This document shows, one piece after another, positions 50,389 to 58,914 of a stretch of 64,000 bases of DNA (positions within the stretch are counted from its first letter, which is position 1; every line of letters starts with the position of its first letter). Position numbers and translations under genes: made by a program. The DNA comes from an uncultured Alistipes sp. (GTDB lineage Bacteria > Bacteroidota > Bacteroidia > Bacteroidales > Rikenellaceae): positions 1 through 64,000 of the forward strand of contig CALLRW010000042.1 in the NCBI GenBank assembly GCA_938014215.1, in the 5' to 3' direction. The notes beneath the pieces were generated by a model that ran no database searches, was not told where the DNA came from, and saw nothing but the letters and a program-made list of their open reading frames with translations.

Positions 50389-52716
50389 TCAATCGATGTT
50401 TAGGGTTAAGGTAATGCCGAAGGTACGGGGGCGTCCGCGCTGGACGAACTCGTTGCCCATCGACTTGAAATAGAATACGTTGTAGGTTGTTCCGGCCAGG
50501 TTGCGCCCCCACAGGCCGAGCGACCACCGGCGGTGTTCCAGCCTGAGCGAGGCATTGACGAGGGCGTAGACGGGCTCTTCGAGCGAATTCTCCTCGTTCC
50601 ACTGAATGGGCCCCGCCCCCTCGACACCGGCCTGCAGCACCACGTCGCCCAGCCACTCGACTCCCGTCGGATGGCTCCACGTGGCGCGGGCCGCGAAGGT
50701 GTGCTGCGGGGCGTAGGGGACCCGCTTGCCGGCATAGTCGTTCAGTCCGCTGCGGTAGCGGCGGAAGCGGGCGTCGGTGTATCCGTAGCTGACGTTGAGG
50801 TCGACTTCGCGGCGGATGGTGGTCTGGAGCGAGATCTCGGCGCCGCAGCTGCGCGTGCGGCCGGCATTGGTCATCATGCGGCCGGTGGCCTGCCCCTCGG
50901 GGAAGACCGTCAGCTGCTGGTTGCGCACGTCGATCCAGAAGAGGGCGAAGTCGCCGCGGACGGCCCCCTCCAGACACGAGAAGTGGCCTCCGAACTCGTA
51001 GTTCCAGCTGTATTCGGGCTTGTACGACATCAGGTCGGGCTCCTCGTAGGTGAGTCCCGAGACCATCAGCCACTTGATCTTCTCCTGCAGGATGTCGGAG
51101 AACATCTGCGTATTGAACCCTCCGGCCTTGTATCCGCGCGAGACCGAGAGGTAGAGGTTGCGGTTCGGGTCGAAGGCGTAGAGCAGCGAGACCTTGGGCA
51201 GCACCTCGAGGTAGGAGTGGGCCACCCGGTTCGTGTTGTCGATGGCGATGTGTTGCGGAATGGGGTCGCCGCCTCGGATGCTGAGCGTATAGTCCATCGT
51301 GGCCTGGCTGCGGTAGCGGAGGGCCGTGCGTTCGAAATCGGCGCGGATGCCGGCCGTCAGGTGCCAGCGTCCGAACGTCAGGCGTGATTCGTGGTAGAGT
51401 GCGGCGCCCCAGGCCGGCATCCGGAACTCGGATGAGAGCAGCAGTTCGTCCGCATCCATCGCATAGTGCAGGTCGGGGGTCGAGTTGGCGTTGTCGAGGA
51501 TCAGCCGCTCGATGCCCGTGCGCTTGAAGTTGACCGGGGCATCCATCGTCTCGTGGCGGTAGAAGCCGAAGGCGCCGAAGAGCCATCCGTAACGCTCCGA
51601 TCCGCGCGAACGGATGACGAGATCCTCCGTCAGGTCGTGTTCGCGGATGGCCTGCCGCAGCGTGAAGTAGGAGAGCGGCGTGAAGTCCTGGTCGAGCGTC
51701 ATGGCATCGTCGATGTACTGGTAGCTGGTGATCGACGAGAGGCTGTACCGCGGGGCGTCGTAGCGCACGGTGAGTCCGTCGCTGATCGACGTGCGGGTGT
51801 AGCCGCAGGGGTCGTTGTAGGCGATCTCTCCGGGGCGGATCACCGTTTCATCCCCCTCGACGATCGCTTCGCCGGTGTAGGCATAGGGGTACCCGCCCTG
51901 TTCGAGGCGCGTGACGGCGAGCGTGTTGTCGAGCCGTACGCCGCGGCGGTTGTCCCACTGCACCTTCCAGCGGCCGCCGGCCTGGCGTTCCCAGTCGCAC
52001 TTCTTGTGCGTATAGTCGTTTTCGAAGAGTCCGTCCGAACGGGTGTAGAATCCCGTCACGGCGAATCCTACGTTTTCTCGCGGGCGGGTGTAGGCCGAGG
52101 CGCGCAGCCGCATCGTATTGCCGCTGCCGTACTCGGCCCAGAGGCGCACCCCTTCGTACGTAAGCGGCGAGAGGGTGTAGACGTTGACCACGCCGCCCAT
52201 CGTGTTGCGGCCGTAGAGGGTCGACTGCGGACCGCGCAGCACCTCGATGCGTTCGATGTCGGCCAGTTCGGTGTCGAACGAGTTCTTGTTGAGCAGCGGG
52301 ACGTTGTCGATGTTCATGCCGATGACCGGCTGGTCGATGCGGGCGCCCAGACCGCGCACGTAGATCGACGAGGTCATGCGCGAACCGTAGTCCGGGACGT
52401 GGAAGTTGGGGACCGTCAGCGAGATCTCCTTCAGGGCGGTGATGCCGCCGCGTTCGACGGCGCGGCTGCCGAGGATCGTCGAGGCCACGGCCGTCGAGCG
52501 CAGCACGGGCCCCTGCTTGATGGCCGTCACCTGCACGCGGTCGACGACGATCGTCGTATCGGCCATTTCGGCTTCGGATGTGGCGGCGGAAGCGGGTCGC
52601 GAGGTGCTCTCCGTTGCGGGGCGTTCGGCCGGTTCCGGCCCGGACGTGGCCCGGAGCGGGGCGGCAGTGCCCAGTGTGAACAACAGGAGCGGTGTGAGGA
52701 GTCTTCGTAGCTGCAT
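50389..52716 (-). CDS. TonB-dependent outer-membrane receptor
   Basis: The 775-residue protein has a signal peptide (about 1-24), a low-complexity region, then a plug domain (about 55-180: VDRVQVTAIKQG, GITALKEISLTVPNF, ADIERIEVLRGPQSTLYGRNTMGGVVNVYT) and a 22-strand barrel. It lacks the CarboxypepD-like domain of SusC proteins and is shorter, so it belongs with siderophore, cobalamin or metal receptors. The ligand is unknown. It is followed by a lipoprotein gene. Confidence 0.92.
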   Translation of the reverse strand: MQLRRLLTPLLLFTLGTAAPLRATSGPEPAERPATESTSRPASAATSEAEMADTTIVVDRVQVTAIKQGPVLRSTAVASTILGSRAVERGGITALKEISLTVPNFHVPDYGSRMTSSIYVRGLGARIDQPVIGMNIDNVPLLNKNSFDTELADIERIEVLRGPQSTLYGRNTMGGVVNVYTLSPLTYEGVRLWAEYGSGNTMRLRASAYTRPRENVGFAVTGFYTRSDGLFENDYTHKKCDWERQAGGRWKVQWDNRRGVRLDNTLAVTRLEQGGYPYAYTGEAIVEGDETVIRPGEIAYNDPCGYTRTSISDGLTVRYDAPRYSLSSITSYQYIDDAMTLDQDFTPLSYFTLRQAIREHDLTEDLVIRSRGSERYGWLFGAFGFYRHETMDAPVNFKRTGIERLILDNANSTPDLHYAMDADELLLSSEFRMPAWGAALYHESRLTFGRWHLTAGIRADFERTALRYRSQATMDYTLSIRGGDPIPQHIAIDNTNRVAHSYLEVLPKVSLLYAFDPNRNLYLSVSRGYKAGGFNTQMFSDILQEKIKWLMVSGLTYEEPDLMSYKPEYSWNYEFGGHFSCLEGAVRGDFALFWIDVRNQQLTVFPEGQATGRMMTNAGRTRSCGAEISLQTTIRREVDLNVSYGYTDARFRRYRSGLNDYAGKRVPYAPQHTFAARATWSHPTGVEWLGDVVLQAGVEGAGPIQWNEENSLEEPVYALVNASLRLEHRRWSLGLWGRNLAGTTYNVFYFKSMGNEFVQRGRPRTFGITLTLNID

Positions 52717-52830
52717 CGTGCGGTCGTGATCTCGGTTTCGGCTTTATCGGCGTTTTTCGGCTGCAAAGTAACGTTTTTATTTCGGATGCCGCAATCCTAA
52801 TTTATGAGGAGCGGCGGCCGCAAGCTGTAT

Positions 52831-52903
52831 CGGGGGCCGGAGTCCGTCCGGATCCGTGTTTGTCGGGGCCGGAGTTCGTCCGGATCAGAGTTCGTCCGGA
52901 TCG
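52831..52903. repeat. About 22-bp repeat reaching into the end of the LuxR-type gene
   Basis: The 15-bp text GAGTTCGTCCGGATC occurs three times with small changes (GAGTCCGTCCGGATC in one) in 73 bp. The copy nearest the gene is its last codons and stop (52885), so part of the coding end is duplicated downstream. Confidence 0.75.
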
Positions 52904-53568
52904 ACCAGCCCCTCGGTCAGGGCATAGACCACCAGTCCGGCCACCGTGCGGATGCCGAGCTTCTCCATGAGGTTGCGGCGGTGGGAGATGACCGTCGTCA
53001 GACCGATTCCCAGCCGGTCGGCAATCTCCTTGTTGATCAGCCCCCGGGCCACGAGTGTCAGCACCTCGGTTTCGCGTTCGGAGAGGCACTGCGAGGCGGC
53101 GGCACGGTCGGGCAGGGCGTGTTCGGGACGCCGCACGCGGCGCTGCATCTGCACCAGCGCATGGACGAACTCCTCCTCGTCGGTGCGCATGTCGAGGCTG
53201 TGCATCCCCAGGCAGGGGCGGCCGTTGGTCAGGACGATCGTGCGGTGGCAGCGTTCGCGGAAGAACGGGGCGTGAGCCGCGAAGAGCTGCCCGGCCACGA
53301 AGCAGTGGATGAAGCGGTCGGGATCCGCCGCCAGGTACTCCGCGAAGCTGCGAAAAAGCTCCACCGAGGCCTGCGGGACGACCTTCTCGAGGATCGACCG
53401 CAGCCCCGTCCCCACCAGAATGTTCGAGGTCAGCACGGCGATTGCCGGCGATTGCCGGGCTCCCGGCATGGGCGCCGGGGACGGTTCGGGGTGAGGGATG
53501 TGTTGTGTTTGCGAGGGGTGGAGAGAGGCGTGGTCCGGCATCCGGTCCGGGTGGCTTGAGGCGGACAT
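52885..53568 (-). CDS. LuxR/NarL-type regulator with a degenerate receiver domain
   Basis: The C-terminal 65 residues are a LuxR helix-turn-helix: CLSERETEVLTLVARGLINKEIADRLGIGLTTVISHRRNLMEKLGI. The N-terminal part (about 35-140) has the alternation of a receiver (IAVLTSNILVGTGLRSILE, RFIHCFVAGQLF, RTIVLTNG), but the acidic pair is missing after strand 1 (TS) and the phospho-Asp after strand 3 is replaced (FVAGQ). A His/Pro-rich extension of about 35 residues comes first. It lies 2 bp after rlmH. What controls it and what it targets are unknown. Confidence 0.85.
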   Translation of the reverse strand: MSASSHPDRMPDHASLHPSQTQHIPHPEPSPAPMPGARQSPAIAVLTSNILVGTGLRSILEKVVPQASVELFRSFAEYLAADPDRFIHCFVAGQLFAAHAPFFRERCHRTIVLTNGRPCLGMHSLDMRTDEEEFVHALVQMQRRVRRPEHALPDRAAASQCLSERETEVLTLVARGLINKEIADRLGIGLTTVISHRRNLMEKLGIRTVAGLVVYALTEGLVDPDEL

Positions 53569-53570
53569 CG

Positions 53571-54044
53571 CTATTCGTGGTGATAGGGTTCGTTGTTCAG
53601 AATGGTGAAGGCGCGGTAGATCTGTTCGGCGAAGATCGCCCGCACGATCTGGTGCGAGAAGGTCATGCGCGAGAGCGAGAGTTTGGCGTCGGCCCGGGCG
53701 TAGACCTCCTCCGAGAATCCGTACGGGCCGCCGATGATCAGAACGAGGCGTTTCACGCCGCTGTTCATCCGCTTCTGGAGCCATCGTGCAAACTCCGTCG
53801 AGCTGTACTCCGTGCCCCGTTCGTCGAGCAGCGTCACGAAGTCGCCGTCCGTCAGCTGGCGCAGGATGGCCTCTCCTTCGGCCGTCTGCTGCTGCTTGAT
53901 GCTCAGGCTCTTCGTGTTGCGGACATCGGGAAGCGTCGTCACCGCGAAGCGGCAGTAGTGGTTCACCCGCCGCACGTAGAGTTCGACCAGCGCCGCGATC
54001 TCCTTCGAGTCGGTCTTGCCGACGACGATCAGTTCGATGTTCAT
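53571..54044 (-). CDS. rlmH: 23S rRNA (pseudouridine-1915-N3)-methyltransferase
   Basis: The 157-residue SPOUT methyltransferase has the family end: IIGGPYGFSEEVYARADAKLSLSRMTFSHQIVRAIFAEQIYRAF. The beginning, MNIELIVVGKTDSKEI, is also typical. It methylates helix 69 of the large ribosomal subunit. It is followed by the LuxR-type gene after 2 bp. Confidence 0.96.
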   Translation of the reverse strand: MNIELIVVGKTDSKEIAALVELYVRRVNHYCRFAVTTLPDVRNTKSLSIKQQQTAEGEAILRQLTDGDFVTLLDERGTEYSSTEFARWLQKRMNSGVKRLVLIIGGPYGFSEEVYARADAKLSLSRMTFSHQIVRAIFAEQIYRAFTILNNEPYHHE

Positions 54045-54121
54045 GCCTACTGCGGGATTCGTTTCCTCTCTTCTCTCTTATGCCGTTTCGCTTTTTCCGG
54101 TCGTTTGGGGGGCCGATTGGA

Positions 54122-55459
54122 CTAAAGGTCGCTGTTCCACTCGCCGGCGGCATCGGAGTAGATCACCGGACGCGACTTCTCGACCGACTTGAGCCACTCG
54201 TAGGCCTTGTACATGTTGTAGCCGTTGCCCGACGGGCAGCCCAGTTCGTAGGCGATCACGCAGGTGAAGTTGCGCGAACGGTAGTACATCGCCTTCACCC
54301 GTTCGAGGTATTCGTCGACCAGCCGCGGATCGTTCGACGGCGTACCGCCGACACGACGGTCGTCGCGCTTCTCCGGGGCATCGATCGCCGCGCGGTCGAT
54401 CACGTAGAGCCCCAGTTCGTCGCACACCTCGTAGAACCAGGCCGGCTGCGGACAGCTCGGGCAGATCGTGTTCTTGCCCTTGGCCCTCAGTGCCTTGAGT
54501 TCGGCGAGGGTGGTCTTGCGGTCGGCCGCGGCGTCGTATGCCGCCTTGACCAGGCGGAGCTCCTTGCCCAGGCGCATGATCCGTCCGTCGACGAGCTCCG
54601 TCTTGCCGAAGCCGATCTTCAGGGGCATGTACTCCTTGTAGACGCCGTTGCGGCGCGTGAAGAGCATCACGCGGTAGAGGGGCGGATTCTTCGAGCCGGC
54701 CTCCCACTTGTTTTCATAGGTGTGGTAGATGAAGGGGCTGTAGCGCACCGTGTCGGTCGAACGTCCCGGGATGGTGATCTCCGTCATGTTGAAGTCGAGC
54801 AGCTTGCCCTGCGGCGAGTAGATGTCATATCCCACGGTGACGGGCTCGTCGTAGTTGTAGGCGTTGCAGGCGATGATCTTCAGGTCGAGCATGCCGAAGT
54901 CGCGGCCGAGCGTGTCGGGCACCAGGGCGATCTCGAAATCGGCAATCGAACGCTTGTTCTGGTAGTAGAGGTAGCTCCCCTCGAAGAGCGGCCTGCCGGA
55001 GGCCTCTCCGTCGATGGGCAGGCTGCGGGCGTGGATCAGCACCCGGAAGCTGTTCTTCCCTTCGCGGGCCCAGGGCGAGATGTCGAACTCGGCGGGGGTC
55101 TTCGGATCGTCGACCTCGGCCACGGGCTGGTCGTTGAGCCACAGCGAGTAGCCCGACCCGGGATTCTCGAGGTGGAGGAAGATGCGGCCGTCGGTCCAGG
55201 CAAAGGGGATCTCGGTCTCGAAACCGTAGAAGGCGCGGATGTCGCCCTGGGATTCGACGATCAGTTCGGGTCGGAACTCCATCCAGTATCCGCCGGCCTG
55301 GCGGTTGCGGGCATCGGCGTCGTGGCGGGCGTCGTAGGGGACCACCTCGGTGCGGTAGATGCGGCCGGCCTTGCCCATCGGAACGGCGGTTTGCTCCTCC
55401 TGGGCCGCGACCGTCAACGTACAGGCTGCCAGTGCAGCCGTCCATAGCGTTCGTTTCAT
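54122..55459 (-). CDS. Glycoside hydrolase family 2-like protein lacking catalytic residues
   Basis: The 445-residue secreted protein (signal peptide about 1-20) has a GH2 sugar-binding jelly roll (about 60-190, YGFETEIPFAWTDGRIFLHLENPGSGYSLWLNDQPV), an Ig-like part, and the first half of the TIM barrel. At the place of the acid/base pair Asn-Glu (LGNExG in beta-galactosidase) it reads LGCPSGNG (C408-P409). It ends shortly after at EWNSDL, before the part that would hold the nucleophile Glu. So it is predicted to be a sugar-binding pseudoenzyme or a degraded beta-galactosidase. It faces asnS with interlocked promoters. Confidence 0.8.
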   Translation of the reverse strand: MKRTLWTAALAACTLTVAAQEEQTAVPMGKAGRIYRTEVVPYDARHDADARNRQAGGYWMEFRPELIVESQGDIRAFYGFETEIPFAWTDGRIFLHLENPGSGYSLWLNDQPVAEVDDPKTPAEFDISPWAREGKNSFRVLIHARSLPIDGEASGRPLFEGSYLYYQNKRSIADFEIALVPDTLGRDFGMLDLKIIACNAYNYDEPVTVGYDIYSPQGKLLDFNMTEITIPGRSTDTVRYSPFIYHTYENKWEAGSKNPPLYRVMLFTRRNGVYKEYMPLKIGFGKTELVDGRIMRLGKELRLVKAAYDAAADRKTTLAELKALRAKGKNTICPSCPQPAWFYEVCDELGLYVIDRAAIDAPEKRDDRRVGGTPSNDPRLVDEYLERVKAMYYRSRNFTCVIAYELGCPSGNGYNMYKAYEWLKSVEKSRPVIYSDAAGEWNSDL

Positions 55460-55484
55460 CGTGTGATGGGATATATATCTCGGA

Positions 55485-55515
55485 CAAAGGTACTTTTTTT
55501 TTGTCAAATCGCAAA
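55485..55515 (-). promoter_or_regulatory. Full promoter of the GH2-like gene
   Basis: Minus strand TTTG (55512-55515), 19-bp spacer, TACCTTTG (55485-55492). Confidence 0.8.
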
Positions 55516-55530
55516 TTATGGCTAACTTTG
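55500..55530 (+). promoter_or_regulatory. Full promoter of asnS
   Basis: TTTG (55500-55503), 19-bp spacer, TAACTTTG (55523-55530). It overlaps the promoter of the GH2-like gene on the other strand by 16 bp. Confidence 0.8.
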
Positions 55531-55566
55531 GCAATTCGGAAAAACGTGTGAACTGAATATCCCCAT

Positions 55567-56955
55567 ATGAAAACGCAGAGAATTTCGGAAATCCTGAAAG
55601 CGGGTGTCGTCGACACCGACATTGTCGTCAAAGGTTGGGTGCGCACCAAGCGCGGCAACAAGAACGTGGCCTTCATCGCCATGAACGACGGATCGTGCGT
55701 CAATAACATACAGGTAGTGGTCGATCTGGCCAAGATCCCCGAGGAGCAGCTCAAGCCCGTCACGACGGGTGCCTGCATCCGGGTCGACGGCCGGCTGGTG
55801 GCTTCGCCCGGTGCCGGACAGGGCGTCGAGGTGCAGGCCGAGCGGATCGAGATCTACGGTACGGCCGATCCCGACAGCTACCCCCTCCAGAAGAAGGGTC
55901 ACTCGCTGGAGTTCCTGCGCGATATCGCCTATCTGCGCCCCCGGACCAACACCTTCGGCGCCGTGCTGCGTATCCGCCACGCCATGGCCTACGCCATCCA
56001 CCAGTATTTCAACGACCACGGCTTCTACTATTTCCATACGCCGATCATCACCGCTTCGGACTGCGAGGGTGCCGGTGCCATGTTCCAGGTGACGACCCTC
56101 GACCTGAACAACCTCCCGAAGACCGAGGATGGAAAGGTCGACTATACGAAGGACTTCTTCGGCAAGTCGTGCAACCTGACCGTCTCGGGACAGCTCGAGG
56201 GTGAGCTGGGCGCCCTGTCGCTGGGCCGCATCTACACCTTCGGCCCGACGTTCCGCGCCGAGAACTCCAATACGCCGCGTCACGCTTCGGAGTTCTGGAT
56301 GATCGAGCCCGAGGCCGCCTTCTACGACCTGGAGGACAACATGGAGCTGGCCGAGGACTTCCTCAAGTACCTGATCCAGTATGCGCTGGACCACTGCATG
56401 GAGGACCTCGAGTTCATGAACAAGATGTGGGACAAGGGGCTGATCGAGCGCCTCAAGTTCGTGCTGCACAACGAGTTCAAGCGGCTGGACTACACCGAGG
56501 GCATCGAGATCCTCAAGGCCTCGGGCCGCAAGTTCGAATTCCCGTGCGACTGGGGCTGCGACCTGCAGTCGGAGCACGAGCGCTACCTGGTCGAGGAGCA
56601 CTTCAAGCGCCCGGTGATCCTGATCAACTACCCGAAGGATATCAAGGCCTTCTACATGAAACAGAACGACGACGGCAAGACCGTACGCGCCATGGACGTC
56701 CTCTTCCCGGGCATCGGCGAGATCATCGGCGGTTCGGAGCGCGAGGCCGACTACGAGAAGCTCAACCGCCGCGTCAAGGAGCTCGGCATGAACGAACGCG
56801 AACTGTGGTGGTATCTCGATACGCGCCGCTGGGGCTCGGCTCCCCACTCGGGCTTCGGCCTGGGCTTCGACCGGCTGCTGCTCTTCGTCACGGGCATGAC
56901 CAACATCCGTGACGTGCAGCCCTTCCCGCGTACGCCGCTGCACGCCGATTTCTAG
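55567..56955 (+). CDS. asnS: Asparagine-tRNA ligase
   Basis: The 462-residue class II enzyme has an N-terminal anticodon-binding OB fold (about 18-110, VVKGWVRTKRGNKNVAFIAMNDG), motif 2 in GPTFRAENSNTPRHASEFWMIEPE and motif 3 in GFGLGFDRLLLFVTG. The AsnRS-specific EGAGAMFQVTTLD stretch is also there. It stands alone with its own promoter. Confidence 0.96.
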   Translation: MKTQRISEILKAGVVDTDIVVKGWVRTKRGNKNVAFIAMNDGSCVNNIQVVVDLAKIPEEQLKPVTTGACIRVDGRLVASPGAGQGVEVQAERIEIYGTADPDSYPLQKKGHSLEFLRDIAYLRPRTNTFGAVLRIRHAMAYAIHQYFNDHGFYYFHTPIITASDCEGAGAMFQVTTLDLNNLPKTEDGKVDYTKDFFGKSCNLTVSGQLEGELGALSLGRIYTFGPTFRAENSNTPRHASEFWMIEPEAAFYDLEDNMELAEDFLKYLIQYALDHCMEDLEFMNKMWDKGLIERLKFVLHNEFKRLDYTEGIEILKASGRKFEFPCDWGCDLQSEHERYLVEEHFKRPVILINYPKDIKAFYMKQNDDGKTVRAMDVLFPGIGEIIGGSEREADYEKLNRRVKELGMNERELWWYLDTRRWGSAPHSGFGLGFDRLLLFVTGMTNIRDVQPFPRTPLHADF

Positions 56956-56981
56956 AACCTGTAACCGCCGTACGCCGCTGC
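56929..56981. repeat. 13-bp direct repeat across the asnS stop
   Basis: CGTACGCCGCTGC occurs in the end of asnS (56929-56941) and again 15 bp after its stop (56969-56981). Confidence 0.6.
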
Positions 56982-56982
56982 G

Positions 56983-57004
56983 GACGGGCCGTCGGGTCCG
57001 TCCG
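56983..57004. other. Hairpin between asnS and rpoN
   Basis: GCGGACGG and CCGTCCGC pair perfectly around a 10-nt loop (positions approximate within a few bases). No T run follows, so termination is doubtful. Confidence 0.4.
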
Positions 57005-57100
57005 CAAGGCTTTCGGGGGTGCAGAACCGAACCGTGAGACCCGAACAAACCCGAAAATGAAGGAACCAAATTGGAAGTAGATTCTTAATTTGGATTCGCT

Positions 57101-58525
57101 ATGGCAATCAATCAGAAACAGGTACTTTCGCTTCAACAGAAGCTCTCTCCGCAGCAGATTCAGATGATCAAGCTGCTGGAGCTGCCCACCGTGCAGCTCG
57201 AACAGCGTATCAAGCAGGAGATCGAGGACAACATCGTCCTCGAAGAGGAGGAACGAACCCCCGAGGACGAGGATCAGCAGCCGCAGGAGATCTCGGTCGA
57301 CGAATATCTGCGCGAGGACGAAACACCCTCCTACAAGAGCCACGTCAACAACTTCTCGAAGGATGACAAACAGCGTCCGGTCTATCTGACCGAGGGGCGT
57401 TCGCTGCAGGAGTATCTTGTCGAGCAGCTGGGCTTCCGCAATCTCTCGGAACGCGACATGCGGCTGGCGGTCTATCTGGTCGGCAGCATCGACGAGGACG
57501 GCTATCTGCGCCGCGATCTGGAGTCCGTGGCCGACGACATCGCTTTTACGATCGGAATCGAGACCTCGGCCGAGGAGCTGGAACGCATCCTGAAGATCAT
57601 CCACGAACTGGAGCCGGCCGGTATCGGGGCCCGCGATCTGCGCGAATGTCTGCTGCTGCAGCTGGATCAGCTGGAGCTCAATACGCCGGCACGCAGGCTG
57701 GCCCGGAAGATCCTGACCGACTACTTTGACGAGTTCGTCAAGAAGCACTACGAGAAGCTGATGGCGCGTCTGCAGGTCTCCGAGGATGAGTTCCGCGAGG
57801 CGATCGCCGAGATCCGCCACCTCTCGCCCAAACCCGGCAACCTCTATGCCGAGGGCGGTACGGATACGACGCCCTATATCATTCCGGACTTCATCCTCGA
57901 CTATCAGGACGGCCACTTCAACCTCTCGATGAACTCCTATAATGTTCCCGAGGTGCGGGTCAACCGCCGCTATGTCGACATGATGCGCGACATGGTGGGG
58001 CCCGACGGCAAGGTCAAGGCGCAGGATCGCGAGGCGCTGCAGTTCGTCAAGAGCAAGCTCGATTCGGCCAAGTGGTTCATCTCGGCCATCAAGCAGCGCC
58101 ACGATACGCTGATGCGCACGATGCAGGCCATCCTGGACTACCAGCAGGAGTACTTCAAGGACGGCGACCGTTCGAAACTCCGCCCGATGATCCTCAAGGA
58201 CATTGCCGACCGTACGGGGCTGGATGTATCGACCATCTCGCGGGTGGTCAACAGCAAGTATGTCCAGACGCAGTTCGGCATCATCCTGCTTAAGTCGCTC
58301 TTCTCGGAGGCGATGCAGACCGAATCGGGCGAGGAGGTGTCGAGTTACGAGATCAAGCATATCCTTCAGCAGTGCATCGACGAGGAGGACAAGCGCCACC
58401 CGCTGACCGACGAGACGCTGATGGATATCCTCAATTCGAAAGGCTATCGCATCGCCCGCCGGACGGTGGCCAAGTATCGTGAGATGCTGGGTATTCCGGT
58501 CGCCCGTCTGCGCAAGCAGATCTGA
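57101..58525 (+). CDS. rpoN: RNA polymerase sigma-54 factor
   Basis: The 474-residue sigma factor has the glutamine-rich region I (QKQVLSLQQKLSPQQIQMIKLLELPTVQLEQRI), an acidic region II (EEEERTPEDEDQQPQ), the core-binding region, a helix-turn-helix (IADRTGLDVSTISRVVNSKYV) and the RpoN box ARRTVAKYRE (about 452-461). It needs an AAA+ activator, none of which is in this window. Confidence 0.97.
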   Translation: MAINQKQVLSLQQKLSPQQIQMIKLLELPTVQLEQRIKQEIEDNIVLEEEERTPEDEDQQPQEISVDEYLREDETPSYKSHVNNFSKDDKQRPVYLTEGRSLQEYLVEQLGFRNLSERDMRLAVYLVGSIDEDGYLRRDLESVADDIAFTIGIETSAEELERILKIIHELEPAGIGARDLRECLLLQLDQLELNTPARRLARKILTDYFDEFVKKHYEKLMARLQVSEDEFREAIAEIRHLSPKPGNLYAEGGTDTTPYIIPDFILDYQDGHFNLSMNSYNVPEVRVNRRYVDMMRDMVGPDGKVKAQDREALQFVKSKLDSAKWFISAIKQRHDTLMRTMQAILDYQQEYFKDGDRSKLRPMILKDIADRTGLDVSTISRVVNSKYVQTQFGIILLKSLFSEAMQTESGEEVSSYEIKHILQQCIDEEDKRHPLTDETLMDILNSKGYRIARRTVAKYREMLGIPVARLRKQI

Positions 58526-58604
58526 TTGGCGGCGGGGTGCGGGTCCGGAGTCGGGCCCGGAAATGGAGCGGCGAGTGATCCGGCTGTCCACCAGGCGCAT
58601 GGGC

Positions 58605-58850
58605 CGGGAGACCAGAGAACCGTGCGATCCGGGGGCAGAGAGTTGCGTGATGCGGGAGGATGAGAGAGCCTCGCGATCCGGGGGCAGAGAGCCATGTGAC
58701 GAGGGTGGACGAGAGAAGCCATGCGATCCGGGGCCAGAGAGCCGTGTGATCCGGGAGGCAGAGAGTCGCGAGATGTGGGAGGACGGAGAGCCGTGTGATC
58801 CGGGAGAACGAGAGAGCCATGCGATCCGGGTGGGTGGGAGACCGTGCAGG
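58605..58850. repeat. 23- to 27-bp degenerate tandem repeat after rpoN
   Basis: Ten or so units with the scheme CGGGRGSA..AGAGAGCC.TGYGATC. The text begins about 30 bp after the rpoN stop in a more degenerate form. It fills most of the 390-bp gap to the next gene. Frames through it are low-complexity Arg/Glu text and are not called. Confidence 0.82.
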
Positions 58851-58914
58851 ACCGGACTGGAAATTTGCGTCGGAAGCCGGGAAAGGGAGGACCTTTTACG
58901 GATGGGGCGCAGCA

